A stretch of DNA of 64,000 nucleotides from Nakamurella sp. PAMC28650 (GTDB lineage Bacteria > Actinomycetota > Actinomycetes > Mycobacteriales > Nakamurellaceae): positions 3,677,001-3,741,000 of the forward strand of contig NZ_CP060298.1 in the NCBI RefSeq assembly GCF_014303395.1. The letters run 5' to 3'. Below are positions 17,836-26,980 of this stretch, one piece after another. The position numbers and the translations under genes were made by a program. A model generated the notes under the pieces. That model ran no database searches. It saw nothing but the letters and a program-made list of their open reading frames with translations, and was not told the origin of the DNA. Position 1 is the stretch's first letter. Each line of letters begins with the position of its first letter.

Positions 17836-18114
17836 TCATTCGGCCCGGTCGGCCGCCTCCGCGGCGGCGGCCCGGCCACGAGCGTTCCGGTTGGCATCGA
17901 TGTCGTTCTCGATTCGGTCCAGGACGACGCGCAGGCGATCCTTGTCTGCGGTGGAAGACAGCTCGCTGGTCAGCGCGTCGCCGATCTCGGACTGCGTCGA
18001 GAGCAGGATCTCGTGGTCCTCGTCGAAGCGGGAGACGCTGGTAGCGGTCGGGTCACGGCCCTCGACCACGCCCAGCATGGTGTCGATGGTGTCCAGGTCC
18101 GGAAGGCCGCTCAT
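17836..18114 (-). CDS. Small acidic hypothetical protein
   Basis: A 92-residue, largely helical, charged protein starting MSGLPDLDTIDTMLGVVEGR and ending in an Ala/Arg/Glu stretch. The ATG at 18114 follows GGCGAGGATGAC. It has no recognised domain. It lies 84 bases downstream of the pentapeptide-repeat gene on the same strand and may share its transcript. Confidence 0.6.
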   Translation of the reverse strand: MSGLPDLDTIDTMLGVVEGRDPTATSVSRFDEDHEILLSTQSEIGDALTSELSSTADKDRLRVVLDRIENDIDANRNARGRAAAAEAADRAE

Positions 18115-18198
18115 GTCATCCTCGTCCCCGCCCGTGGTCGTCGGGCGTTCCCGCTGATCCTCGCACCGTGGCATCCGGCCCTCACCGGCGGCGGTCCG

Positions 18199-19047
18199 TC
18201 ACCCGGCCGTCCAGTGCGCAGGCCGACTGAGGGCGGGCGGAAAGCGCGTCGCAGCATCACCTTTCGCCGAATTCAGCTGGAACTGCGTAAGAAAGATGCT
18301 GTCCGACAGGTCGGCGCCCCTCAGGTCGGCGCCACGGAGGTCCGCCCCGATCAGGTCGGCGGAGCGCAGGTCCGCACCACGCAGGTCGGCGCCGATCAGG
18401 TAGGCCCCCCGCAGGTCCGCGCCGCGCAGGTCGGCGCCGCGCAGCCGTGCCCCGATCAGATCCGCCCCGCGGCGATCCTTCTGCTGCCGGCCGTATTCGG
18501 CGCGGACGACCCGGCTGACCTGGAGCAGCACGACGTCCACCTGCCGGCGATGATGGGCGACGTCGAGGGCCAGCAGCTCCTGGGGTGGCAGCCGGGTCAG
18601 CTTCCGGGTCGCGTCGGCCACCTGCACGATGGACTCCCGGACCGACTCGTCGTCGGTCGACGCAGCGGCCCCCTGCAGGTACCAGAGCAGCTCGTGGAGC
18701 TGCCGCACGACGGGGAAGACCTCGAACATCTTTGCCGCCCGGTCGGAGGCGGCCCGCCAGTCCCGGCCGGCGTAGGTGACCTGGGAGACCTGTTGCCCCG
18801 CACCGAAACAGTCGTAGGTCGTGCACCCGGAGAACCCAGACGCACGCAGCCCGGAATGGATTCCGCACCGGAAGTCGCTCCGGAGGTTGACACAGGGTTC
18901 ACCGGCCCTCTTGTCGAACGCGAAGTCGGCTGACGCGGCGAAGGGGAGCGCCACGCAGCAGAGGCCGAAGCATCTGGAACAGTCGGCGCGCAATTCAGGT
19001 CCGGTCACGCGATCAAGCCAATCAGATGGCGTGCCGGCCCGGGACAT
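18199..19047 (-). CDS. Cys-rich pentapeptide-repeat protein
   Basis: A 282-residue soluble protein. The N-terminal domain is unusually rich in cysteine: DCSRCFGLCCVALPF, then GEPCVNL, FRCGIHSGLR and GCTTYDCFGAG, suggesting a bound metal or Fe-S centre. A helical middle follows. The C-terminal part is a right-handed beta-helix of about 13-15 pentapeptides (GADLR, GADLI, GARLR, SADLI), ended by FLTQFQLNSAKGDAATRFPP. Some pentapeptide proteins (MfpA/Qnr) mimic DNA and protect gyrase; this one has an extra domain and its target is unknown. The ATG at 19047 follows GAGG. It is divergent from helR across 175 bases. Confidence 0.82.
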   Translation of the reverse strand: MSRAGTPSDWLDRVTGPELRADCSRCFGLCCVALPFAASADFAFDKRAGEPCVNLRSDFRCGIHSGLRASGFSGCTTYDCFGAGQQVSQVTYAGRDWRAASDRAAKMFEVFPVVRQLHELLWYLQGAAASTDDESVRESIVQVADATRKLTRLPPQELLALDVAHHRRQVDVVLLQVSRVVRAEYGRQQKDRRGADLIGARLRGADLRGADLRGAYLIGADLRGADLRSADLIGADLRGADLRGADLSDSIFLTQFQLNSAKGDAATRFPPALSRPAHWTAG

Positions 19048-19222
19048 CAGCCTCGAGCCCGGTGTCCGCCACGACCGGGGACACCAGGAGCATTGCCCGG
19101 CGATTGGCGGCGAGGACCGTGCAGGTGCGAAGGTAGTCGGCGGCCCTACGGGGGGTCGACGGCCATCGGCCGACTCGAGCAGGCTGCCGTCAGGGCGGCC
19201 GACGGTGCAGAGGCGAGGTGCG

Positions 19223-21553
19223 TTGTCCGGGACCGAAGGCGCTGATCTGCCGGCCGAACAGGAATTCATCAGCGTGCTCTACCGGCGTCTGGACGCGATG
19301 CGCGAGGAGACCGTGCGGCTCCGCGACACCTACCTGCGGGACAGCGACGGAACACCGGGCGGCCGGGTGCAGCGCGACATCGCCTACGCCGGGCATGCGC
19401 AGACGCTCATCGACCTCACGGTCGCCGAGGACAAGTTGTGCTTCGGCCGGCTGGACACCACCGACGGCGATTTCATGCACATCGGACGGATGGGCATCTT
19501 CTCCGAGGGCGATGTGCGCGAGCAGCTGCTGATGGACTGGCGGGCGCCCTCGGCACGGCCGTTCTACGTGGCCACCGCCGCCGCTCCCCTCGGGGTCCGC
19601 CGCCGTCGCCACCTGCGGGTCCGTCGCCGGCAGGTCGAGTCCCTCTCGGACGAATACCTGGATCTGACCGGTCTGTCCCCCGACGACCCGGCTCTGGCCG
19701 CGGTCAGTGGAGCCGGGTTGACCGGGGAGGCGGCCCTGCTGGCCGCGCTCAACGCCCCGCGGACCGGCCGGATGGGCGACATCGTCGAGACCATCCAGGC
19801 CGAGCAGGACCGGATCATCCGCGCCGAGCGGTCCGGGATCCTCGTCGTGCAGGGCGGTCCCGGTACCGGGAAGACCGCAGTCGCCCTGCACCGTACCGCC
19901 TACCTGCTGTACACCCACCGGAAGCAGCTGGCCAACCGCGGGGTGCTGGTGATCGGCCCGAACCGCACGTTCCTCAACTACATCGGTCAGGTGCTGCCCT
20001 CGCTGGGCGAGAACGCGGTGGTGCTCTCGACCGTCGGCGACCTCTTTCCCGGCGTCAGGGCCCAACGGGTCGAGACGCCAGCGGCGGCAGTCCTCAAGGG
20101 CCGGCTGAACATGGCGAAGGTGATCGCCAACGCCGTGCTCGACCGGCAGCGGATGCCGCTCACGACCATCACCGTCGCCTACGACGGCGGCGTGCTGCGC
20201 CTGGACAAGCAGCTGCTGTCCCGGGCGCAGGAGCGTGCCTGGCAGTCGCGTCTGCCGCACAACCGGGCACGGAACATATTCTTGCGCAGCGTCTTCGACC
20301 AACTGGCCCGTCAGGTGGCACGCCGCCAGCGCGAGGGTCTCGGCTCGGCCGTCCCGTTCACGTCGGAGGACTTCGACGAGATCCGCCGCGAGCTGCGGGC
20401 CGACGAGGACGTGCAGGGTGTGCTGGCCGGCATCTGGCCGGGGCTGACCGCGCAGACCGTCCTACGGGACCTGCTGTCCTCGCCGCGGAGGTTGCAGGTC
20501 GCGGCGCCGTTCCTCAGCGACACCGAGCGCGACCTGCTGTCGACGGCGCGGGCGCAACCGTTCTCGCAGTCGGACGTACCGCTGCTGGACGAGGTGGCCG
20601 AACTACTGGGCCAGGACGACCGACTGACGCTGGCGGCGGCGGCGGCGGACCGGGAGCAGCGTCAGGAGTACGCGCAGAGCGTGTTGGACATGCTCGGTGA
20701 CGGCGGCGAACCCGGCGACGACGGCGCCGGGCCCGGCGATCAGTCCCTGCTGGGCATGGTCAGCGCGGCTGATCTCGTCGAACTGCAGGACGACCGGGTG
20801 TCGCTGACGTCCACCGCGGAACGTGCCGGGGCCGACCGGGAGTGGACCTACGGCCACGTGGTGGTGGACGAGGCCCAGGAGCTGTCGCCGATGGCCTGGC
20901 GGATGGTGATGCGCCGGTGTCCGGTGAGGTCGATGACGCTGGTCGGTGACCTCGCGCAGACCGGGGACGCAGCCGGCGCATCCTCCTGGGGCAGCGTGCT
21001 CCGGCCCTACGTGGGCCGCGACTGGCGGTTCGAGGAGCTGACGGTGAACTACCGGACCCCGGCCGAGATCACCGTCGTCGCCGACCGGGTGCTGGCGAGC
21101 ATCGACCCGAAACTGACCGCACCGACCTCGGTCCGCTCGACCGGCGTCGACCCCTGGTGGCTGGCCGTTCCGGCGGCCGGGTTGATCGACCGGATCGCCG
21201 AGATGGCCGTCCAGGATCTGGCCGCGGCCGGCGAGCAGCACCTGGCGATCCTGGTGCCCGACGCGCTGTTCGACCAGGTGCTGGCCAAGGTGGTGGCCGA
21301 CGTTCCCGGCGCCGGTTCCGGTACCGACGTCGACAACCCGGTGGTGGTCCTGACGGTTCGGGAGGCCAAGGGCCTGGAGTTCGACTCGGTGATCCTGGTC
21401 GAGCCCGATCAGGTCGTCGCGCAGTCGCCCAGGGGCAGCAACGATCTCTACGTGGCGATCACCAGGGCCACCCAGCGACTCGGGGTGATCTACAGCGGCC
21501 CGCGCCCGGCCTTCGCCGACCCGGCGCCCGAGGCGGATTCCGGGCTCTGGTAG
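19223..21553 (+). CDS. helR: HelR/HelD-type RNA polymerase recycling ATPase
   Basis: A 776-residue superfamily-1 ATPase of the actinobacterial HelD class. These remodel stalled RNA polymerase, and HelR-type proteins displace rifampicin. The N-terminal coiled coil is PAEQEFISVLYRRLDAMREE. Walker A is GGPGTGKTAVALHR (about 211). The Walker B region is VVVDEAQELSPMAW, motif III LVGDLAQTGD, and later helicase motifs are VREAKGLEFDSVILVEP and NDLYVAITRATQRLGV. The start is a TTG at 19223 preceded by AGGCGAGGTG; the next ATG (19299) would remove part of the coiled coil. No rifamycin-associated element is visible upstream. A 23-bp hairpin follows the stop. Confidence 0.88.
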   Translation: MSGTEGADLPAEQEFISVLYRRLDAMREETVRLRDTYLRDSDGTPGGRVQRDIAYAGHAQTLIDLTVAEDKLCFGRLDTTDGDFMHIGRMGIFSEGDVREQLLMDWRAPSARPFYVATAAAPLGVRRRRHLRVRRRQVESLSDEYLDLTGLSPDDPALAAVSGAGLTGEAALLAALNAPRTGRMGDIVETIQAEQDRIIRAERSGILVVQGGPGTGKTAVALHRTAYLLYTHRKQLANRGVLVIGPNRTFLNYIGQVLPSLGENAVVLSTVGDLFPGVRAQRVETPAAAVLKGRLNMAKVIANAVLDRQRMPLTTITVAYDGGVLRLDKQLLSRAQERAWQSRLPHNRARNIFLRSVFDQLARQVARRQREGLGSAVPFTSEDFDEIRRELRADEDVQGVLAGIWPGLTAQTVLRDLLSSPRRLQVAAPFLSDTERDLLSTARAQPFSQSDVPLLDEVAELLGQDDRLTLAAAAADREQRQEYAQSVLDMLGDGGEPGDDGAGPGDQSLLGMVSAADLVELQDDRVSLTSTAERAGADREWTYGHVVVDEAQELSPMAWRMVMRRCPVRSMTLVGDLAQTGDAAGASSWGSVLRPYVGRDWRFEELTVNYRTPAEITVVADRVLASIDPKLTAPTSVRSTGVDPWWLAVPAAGLIDRIAEMAVQDLAAAGEQHLAILVPDALFDQVLAKVVADVPGAGSGTDVDNPVVVLTVREAKGLEFDSVILVEPDQVVAQSPRGSNDLYVAITRATQRLGVIYSGPRPAFADPAPEADSGLW

Positions 21554-21564
21554 CCGTCAACACT

Positions 21565-21627
21565 CATCGACCGGAATGAGATCCGCAGTTTTCCGGTCCC
21601 GGGATGCGGATCTCATTCCGGTCGATG
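21565..21627. terminator. Perfect 23-bp inverted repeat between convergent genes
   Basis: The arm at 21565-21587 (begins CATCGACCGG, ends GATCCGCA) is exactly complementary to 21605-21627, with a 17-base loop. It begins 12 bases after the helR stop and faces the stop of the DUF2127 gene at 21674. It could end transcription from both sides, though no T-run is present. Confidence 0.65.
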
Positions 21628-21673
21628 GGATCCCGGCCCGGGGATGGGCCCGTGGCCAACTGCAGCCAGCTCG

Positions 21674-22447
21674 TCAGGCCGCGCCGGCCGTCTCGGTCAC
21701 GGCTGCGCGCTCCACCGTCAGCAGGCTCTCGGCGTGGTGCTCGGCGTGATAGGCCGCAGCCCCGCCGCGCACCCCGAAAAGCCGTTTGCTCCAGACCAGC
21801 CACACCACGGCCGCCAGGTTGACGAGGAAGAGCAGCACGCGCAGGACGGTGATCTTCTCCGTCAGGTCGTAGATCTCCAGCGGTAGGAAGATGCTGGTCG
21901 CGACCACCGCGAAGTACTCGCCCCAGCGCTTCATCAGCCAGAGCCCGGTGCCTTCGACGAACTGCAGCACGGCGTAGGCGATCAGTCCGATCGCAATCCA
22001 GACCAGCGTCTTCTCCGACAGCGAGAAGACGCTGTCGATCCCCCTGACGATCCTGGAACTGTCGATGTTCCAGCCGATCTGGTCCGCCAACGGCCGCAGC
22101 AGCGGCAGGTCGCTGTTGAACGAGGTCTGCAGGTCGCCCCGGGACTTGCGGAACACGAACACCAGGATGGCCAGCCCCAGCAGGCCGAGTCCGCGGATCA
22201 CCCGCTCGGCGGCCAGCAGTCGCATGATCCTGCGGTCCCGCAGCAGCGGGCCGCGGGGGACCTCGGGGGCGTCGTCGGCGGGGCCACTGCCCTTGGGTGG
22301 CCCGACCACGTAGGCGGCGCAGCGCAGACACCGCCACGCCTCCCCCGCGGGGGTCTCGGCCCGCAGTCGCTCCCGCAGTTCGGGTTCGTCGGGAGCGAAG
22401 GTTTCGTGGCCGTGCCGGCCGCAGACGTTCAGATTCCAATCCACCAC
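21674..22447 (-). CDS. DUF2127 membrane protein with N-terminal Cys-containing region
   Basis: A 257-residue protein. The first 75 residues are soluble and carry CGRHGHE and WRCLRCAAYVVG, a possible zinc-binding C-x2-C pair. Four predicted membrane spans follow (GLGLLGLAILVFVF, TLVWIAIGLIAYAVLQFVEG, YFAVVATSIFLPLEIYDL, VLLFLVNLAAVVWLVW). The YAVLQFVEGTGLWLMKRWGE region is characteristic of DUF2127. Function is unknown. The start is GTG 22447 or 22444. Confidence 0.78.
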   Translation of the reverse strand: MVDWNLNVCGRHGHETFAPDEPELRERLRAETPAGEAWRCLRCAAYVVGPPKGSGPADDAPEVPRGPLLRDRRIMRLLAAERVIRGLGLLGLAILVFVFRKSRGDLQTSFNSDLPLLRPLADQIGWNIDSSRIVRGIDSVFSLSEKTLVWIAIGLIAYAVLQFVEGTGLWLMKRWGEYFAVVATSIFLPLEIYDLTEKITVLRVLLFLVNLAAVVWLVWSKRLFGVRGGAAAYHAEHHAESLLTVERAAVTETAGAA

Positions 22448-22486
22448 CGGAACAGTAGTTGGCGACGGCGGGACGGCGGGGGTGAA

Positions 22487-23245
22487 TCAGCCGGAGACGT
22501 CAGGTGCGGGGTCCAGGACGGCGGGCGACTCGCTGTGGTGCACGACCCACAGTCCGAGCACGACCATGACGGCCATCTCGGTCAACGACAGCGCCCGCTC
22601 GACGAGACCGACCGCCCGCCAGGCCTGGATGGGCGTCACCGCGGAGAGCACGGTCTGCACGGTGAGCACGGCGAACCAACCGCCGGCCATCATGGAGAGC
22701 CGGATCGCCGAGCGGGGCCACCGCCCGGTCGGCGTCCGGTGCCGCCAGCAGATCAGGCAGGTGCCGATCGGCAGGCTGAAGAAGGCGATCAGGGTCCAGG
22801 TCCAGTGCACCCGCCCGGCCACCGAGGGGTCGAGCCCTGGATGCTTGGGGAAGACGACGAGTCCGACCAGGCCGATGCACCAGAGCAGCGTCATCATGCT
22901 TCCCCAGGAACGCAACGGGACCATCTCGCGCACCACCATGGCCCCGAGGATCAGCGCTGACGCCAGGGCCAGCACGACAACCCCCCAGTCGAAGATCCAG
23001 CCGTTGCTCAGCAGTTCGTACTCGCTGATCGTCCGGGAGAGCGGATCGAGCGAGCGGCTGGGCTCCACCACGTGCAGGACGCCGATGGCCGCCGTCGAGA
23101 TCATCACACCGGCGATGCCGAGCATCGCCAGTCGGCGGGCGAGCAGGATGTCCCCGCCCGGCGCATGGGCCTCGTCGTCGAGCAGATCGATCGCCAGCTC
23201 ATCGGCGATGCGGGCCTCCCGGTCACGGGTGGACTCTGCCGTCAT
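22487..23245 (-). CDS. DUF998-type multi-span membrane protein
   Basis: A 252-residue protein. An acidic soluble N-terminus (ADELAIDLLDDEAHAPGGD) precedes about six membrane spans. RTISEYELLSNGWIFDWGVV and FPKHPGLDPSVAGRVHWTWT are the loop motifs typical of DUF998 proteins. Function is unknown. The ATG at 23245 follows GAGGAGGTCC, ruling out the longer frame to 23341. It is 39 bases upstream of the DUF2127 gene on the same strand, so the two are probably one operon. Confidence 0.75.
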   Translation of the reverse strand: MTAESTRDREARIADELAIDLLDDEAHAPGGDILLARRLAMLGIAGVMISTAAIGVLHVVEPSRSLDPLSRTISEYELLSNGWIFDWGVVVLALASALILGAMVVREMVPLRSWGSMMTLLWCIGLVGLVVFPKHPGLDPSVAGRVHWTWTLIAFFSLPIGTCLICWRHRTPTGRWPRSAIRLSMMAGGWFAVLTVQTVLSAVTPIQAWRAVGLVERALSLTEMAVMVVLGLWVVHHSESPAVLDPAPDVSG

Positions 23246-23393
23246 CGGTTCGGACCTCCTCGCTGGCCGCTGCGGTTCGGACCACCGTAGCCGGTGGGTA
23301 CCCGGTCCGGCCGGTGAAACGACACCGCGCCCCCGGCACATGCCGGCGGCGCGGTGTGCGGGACGGGGACGCCGTGGCGGGCGGCGGGCGGGT

Positions 23394-24983
23394 CTACGTC
23401 ACGTCGGCTTCCCGTGACCGGGCCACCACACCGGGTTCCTTCTGCCAGTTCTCGGGATATCCGTCGGAGACGTTGACCCCGTCGTTGGGGATGCCCGGGG
23501 CGTAGGCGCCTTCGTGCACCGCGGTCTCCAGGGCCTCCGGCTCTCCCTGTCCGCCCCAGTGGTTGAACAGCAGGTTCAGGATGAAGACGACGATGACGGT
23601 CGAGGTGATGGCCGAGCCGAAGATCGTCTGGAACCACTCCGGGAACTTCGAGTAGAACGTGGTGAAAAGCGCCGGCGCCATCCCGACCGACAGGGACACC
23701 GCGACGATCAGCAGGTTGTGGTTGTCCTTGAAGGAGACCTTCGACAGCGTCTGGATGCCGACGACGGTCACCATCGCGAACATGACGGTGGCCGCGCCGC
23801 CGATCACCTGCTGCGGGAGCGCCGCGATCACGGCGCCCATCTTCGGGATCACCCCGAGGACGACCAGGAACACACCGCACAGAGCGACCACCCAACGGCT
23901 CCGGACCTTGGTGATGCCCAGCAGGCCGACGTTCTCGGCGTAGGCGGTGTCGGGGAACGAGTTCATGAAACCAGCCAGGATGAACGAGAACCCGTCGGCG
24001 GCCAGACCGGCCGCCAGCCGCTTCGGTGGCAGGTCGGACTCGGTCATCTCGGCGACCGCGACCGTGTCGGCGGTCGACTCGGTGTAGGTGACCAGGACCA
24101 CGATGCACATCGACACGATCGCGGAGAAGTGGAACTGCGGTGCACCGAAGTGGAACGGAGCCGCCACACCGAACCAGCTGGCCGGACCGACGGAGCTGAA
24201 GTTCAGCAGGTGCATCGGCCAGGCCACCAGCACGCCGACCACGAGCACCGCCAGTTGCCCGGCGAATCCCGGCGCGAACCGGCTGATCAGGACGATCACC
24301 AGGATGACCAGCATCGCCAGGCCGATGAACGAGGGCTTGGCGTAGTCCGGGTTGGCCGTGATGATGTCGAACGTTCCGGGCGCGCTGCCGGCACTGACGC
24401 TCGCGCCGGCCGGGAGGGTCGTCGGGTAGGCGGTGACCACCGACGTCAGGGTGGAACTGCCAGTGATCAGGTTGATGTCGACACCGATCAGCGACAGGCC
24501 GATGATCGCGATCACGGTGCCGGAGACCAGCGGCGGGAAGAACCGGATCATCATCGAGAACGGGCGCGCGATGAGCAGCCCGAAGACACCGGCCACCAGC
24601 AGCGACCCGTAGACCGTCGCAAGGCCGCCCGCATAGGCACCGCCGTTGGCGAAGGCGATCGTGAGCATCGGGGACAGCACTGTGAAGGTCGCGCCCGCGA
24701 TGATGGGCAGGCGGCTGCCGACGAACCTGAGCTTGTAGAGGCCGGCCGCCTGCAGCATGGTGCAGATGCCGGAGACCAGCAGGTCCATGTTGACCAGGAT
24801 GCCGATGTCCATGGGGCTCAACCCCAATGCGTTGCCGACGATGAACGGCACGGCGACGGCGCCGGCGTACATGATGAACAGGTGCTGCAGGGCGAGCACG
24901 ACCAACTTGGGGGTGGGCGGCACCTGGTCGACGGGGTGGACCGGCGGTTCCGTCTCGACGGGGCGATCGGCGAGTTGGGTCAT
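23394..24983 (-). CDS. NCS2-family xanthine/uracil permease
   Basis: A 529-residue nucleobase:cation symporter-2 with about 14 spans. The N-terminal LVVLALQHLFIMYAGAVAVP is the family's span-1 QH motif, GSRLPIIAGATFTVLSPM follows, and the signature appears in VTYTESTADTVAVAEMTESD and FMNSFPDTAYAENVGLLGIT. It imports a purine or pyrimidine base with protons or sodium; the PDTAYAENVGLLGIT block favours xanthine or urate over uracil, but this is inference. No purine-degradation gene is nearby; thyA and folA lie divergently behind it. Confidence 0.88.
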   Translation of the reverse strand: MTQLADRPVETEPPVHPVDQVPPTPKLVVLALQHLFIMYAGAVAVPFIVGNALGLSPMDIGILVNMDLLVSGICTMLQAAGLYKLRFVGSRLPIIAGATFTVLSPMLTIAFANGGAYAGGLATVYGSLLVAGVFGLLIARPFSMMIRFFPPLVSGTVIAIIGLSLIGVDINLITGSSTLTSVVTAYPTTLPAGASVSAGSAPGTFDIITANPDYAKPSFIGLAMLVILVIVLISRFAPGFAGQLAVLVVGVLVAWPMHLLNFSSVGPASWFGVAAPFHFGAPQFHFSAIVSMCIVVLVTYTESTADTVAVAEMTESDLPPKRLAAGLAADGFSFILAGFMNSFPDTAYAENVGLLGITKVRSRWVVALCGVFLVVLGVIPKMGAVIAALPQQVIGGAATVMFAMVTVVGIQTLSKVSFKDNHNLLIVAVSLSVGMAPALFTTFYSKFPEWFQTIFGSAITSTVIVVFILNLLFNHWGGQGEPEALETAVHEGAYAPGIPNDGVNVSDGYPENWQKEPGVVARSREADVT

Positions 24984-25194
24984 GTGCTGCCTCTCTCTGG
25001 GCCTGCATCGGACAGGTGAAATCTAGGGCCGTCACGTTTCGTCCCAGTTGCCGCTATTGATGGCCTTGTTGCCATTCCCTGCCGGGGGACGGGATTGGTC
25101 CACCTTCTGTGACCGCGGTGTTACCGCGAGGTGTGTGTCGCCGTCCCGGGCAGCCGCCGGTGTGGTGACGGTGGGTCCCAGTAGGCTTTGGCGC

Positions 25195-25989
25195 ATGCAG
25201 CAGTACTTGGATCTGATGGATCGAATCCTGACCACCGGCGTCGACAAGCAGGATCGGACCGGCACCGGTACGCGGAGCATCTTCGGTCATCAGATGCGGT
25301 TCGACCTCGCCGCGGGTTTCCCCCTGCTGACCACCAAGAAGGTGCACTTCAAATCGGTGGCGATCGAGCTGCTGTGGTTCCTGCGGGGCTCCACCAACGT
25401 GCGGTGGCTGCAGGAGCGCGGCGTCAGCATCTGGGACGAGTGGGCCGACGCCGAGGGCGAGCTCGGCCCCGTCTACGGCCATCAGTGGAGGTCGTGGCCG
25501 GCGCCGGACGGACGCCGGTTCGACCAGATCGCGGGGGTGGTGGAGTCCCTGCGGACCAACCCGGATTCTCGGCGGCACATCGTCTCCGCCTGGAACGTGG
25601 CCGAGGTCGGCGACATGGCACTTCCCCCCTGCCACACCATGTTCCAGTTCTACGTGGCGGACGGACGGCTCTCCTGCCAGCTCTACCAACGCTCGGCGGA
25701 CGTCTTCCTGGGCGTCCCGTTTAACATCGCCTCCTATGCCCTGCTGACCGAGATGGTGGCCAAGGTCGTCGGCCTGCAGCCCGGCGACTTCGTCCACACC
25801 CTGGGTGACGCGCACCTGTACCGCAACCACTTCGACCAGGCCCGGCTGCAGCTGACCAGGACGCCGCGGCCCCTGCCGAGGATCGCGCTCGCCGACGGGA
25901 TCACCGATCTGGACGCCTACGAATACGCCGACATCACCATCGACGCCTACGACCCCTACCCGGGCATCAAGGCCCCGATCGCGGTATGA
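25195..25989 (+). CDS. thyA: Thymidylate synthase
   Basis: A 264-residue enzyme, the same length as E. coli ThyA. It methylates dUMP to dTMP with methylenetetrahydrofolate, yielding dihydrofolate. [10 protein letters not shown] binds phosphate, [12 protein letters not shown] holds the catalytic cysteine, and [20 protein letters not shown] and the C-terminal [13 protein letters not shown] close the site. The ATG at 25195 gives the standard [12 protein letters not shown] start. It overlaps folA by four bases (ATGA), so the dihydrofolate made here is recycled by the next gene's product. Confidence 0.95.
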   Translation: MQQYLDLMDRILTTGVDKQDRTGTGTRSIFGHQMRFDLAAGFPLLTTKKVHFKSVAIELLWFLRGSTNVRWLQERGVSIWDEWADAEGELGPVYGHQWRSWPAPDGRRFDQIAGVVESLRTNPDSRRHIVSAWNVAEVGDMALPPCHTMFQFYVADGRLSCQLYQRSADVFLGVPFNIASYALLTEMVAKVVGLQPGDFVHTLGDAHLYRNHFDQARLQLTRTPRPLPRIALADGITDLDAYEYADITIDAYDPYPGIKAPIAV

Positions 25990-26840
25990 GCGTCGTCCTC
26001 ATCGCATCGGTGGCCGAGAACGGCGTGATCGGCGCCGACGGCGACCTCGCGTGGCGCAACTCCGAGGATCTACGGAGGTTCAAGTCGTTGACCACCGGTC
26101 ATCCCATCGTGATGGGACGGCGGACCTTCGACTCCATCGGCCGCGCGCTGCCCGGTCGTCGCACCATCGTGGTGACCAGGTCTTCGAGCTGGACCGCGGA
26201 CGGGGTCGAGGTGGCCCACTCGGTGCCGGATGCCCTGGCGCTGGCTGCCGGGGGCGAGACGTTCGTCATCGGCGGCGGTGAGATCTACGCCGAGACCATC
26301 GATCTCGCCGACCGGCTGGAGATCACCCACATCGAGCAGGCCCTGCCGGGTGATACCCGTTTCCCGGCCATCGCACCGGCCGACTGGGAACGCATCCGGG
26401 TGCAGCACCGCGACGGTTTCTCCTTCGTCAGCTACCGGAGGCGACCGCGACCCGTAGCCGACCTGTCCGAGCTGCTCCGCTTGCTGGAGCCGGAGTTGCA
26501 CAGCGGTGAATACCTGTACTGCTCGGTCGAGGAGGTCCCGTCGGGGATCGTTCCCGTGGTGATGATCGCCGAGACGGAGGGCATCACCCTGGTGATTCCC
26601 CGCGAACAGGCCGAGCAGTTGGGGCTACCGGGGATCTTTCCCTGCGCCTGGATCACCCTGAGGGTCCCATCGGCCCTCGACGCCGTCGGGCTGACCGCAG
26701 CGGTCTCCACCGCGCTCACCCGGGACGGCATCTCCTGCAACATCTCTGCCGGGTATCACCACGACCATCTCTTCGTGCCCGTCGATCGGGCCCGCGACAC
26801 GATGGCGGTACTCGCGGCGCTGTCCCACACCAGGGCCTGA
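25986..26840 (+). CDS. folA: Dihydrofolate reductase fused to a C-terminal ACT-like (COG3602-type) domain
   Basis: A 284-residue protein, where DHFR is normally about 160. Residues 1-150 are [24 protein letters not shown] with the likely catalytic Asp28, [20 protein letters not shown] for NADPH, and [20 protein letters not shown]. Residues 158-282 match the stand-alone ACT-domain family COG3602: [60 protein letters not shown]. The frame is continuous with no stop or repeat at the joint. ACT domains usually bind small ligands and regulate attached enzymes, so ligand control of folate reduction is possible but inferred. It is coupled to thyA. Confidence 0.9.
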   Translation: MSVVLIASVAENGVIGADGDLAWRNSEDLRRFKSLTTGHPIVMGRRTFDSIGRALPGRRTIVVTRSSSWTADGVEVAHSVPDALALAAGGETFVIGGGEIYAETIDLADRLEITHIEQALPGDTRFPAIAPADWERIRVQHRDGFSFVSYRRRPRPVADLSELLRLLEPELHSGEYLYCSVEEVPSGIVPVVMIAETEGITLVIPREQAEQLGLPGIFPCAWITLRVPSALDAVGLTAAVSTALTRDGISCNISAGYHHDHLFVPVDRARDTMAVLAALSHTRA

Positions 26841-26980
26841 GCGGCGCGTCGGAGAGTGGCCGGCGTCGAAAGGTGTCCCGCGCGTCCGGATAAGTCAACC
26901 CCGACAACAGGTTCCGGCGCCCAGGCGGGTTCGACCCAGGTCCGGACGCCCCGGCCGTTACCGGGCCTGACGGCGTTGGC

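Noticed and set aside
19048..19222. Rifamycin-associated element upstream of helR
   Set aside because: The known inverted-repeat motif of that element was looked for and not seen; only a weak GGCC-rich hairpin is present.
21674..23245. DUF2127 and DUF998 genes as a toxin-antitoxin or phage pair
   Set aside because: Both are ordinary multi-span membrane proteins with no toxin or phage feature.
23242..25035. Long open frames overlapping the NCS2 permease on both strands
   Set aside because: High GC makes stop codons rare in all frames. These have Arg/His/Gln-rich composition and no start signal, while the permease frame matches a known family end to end.
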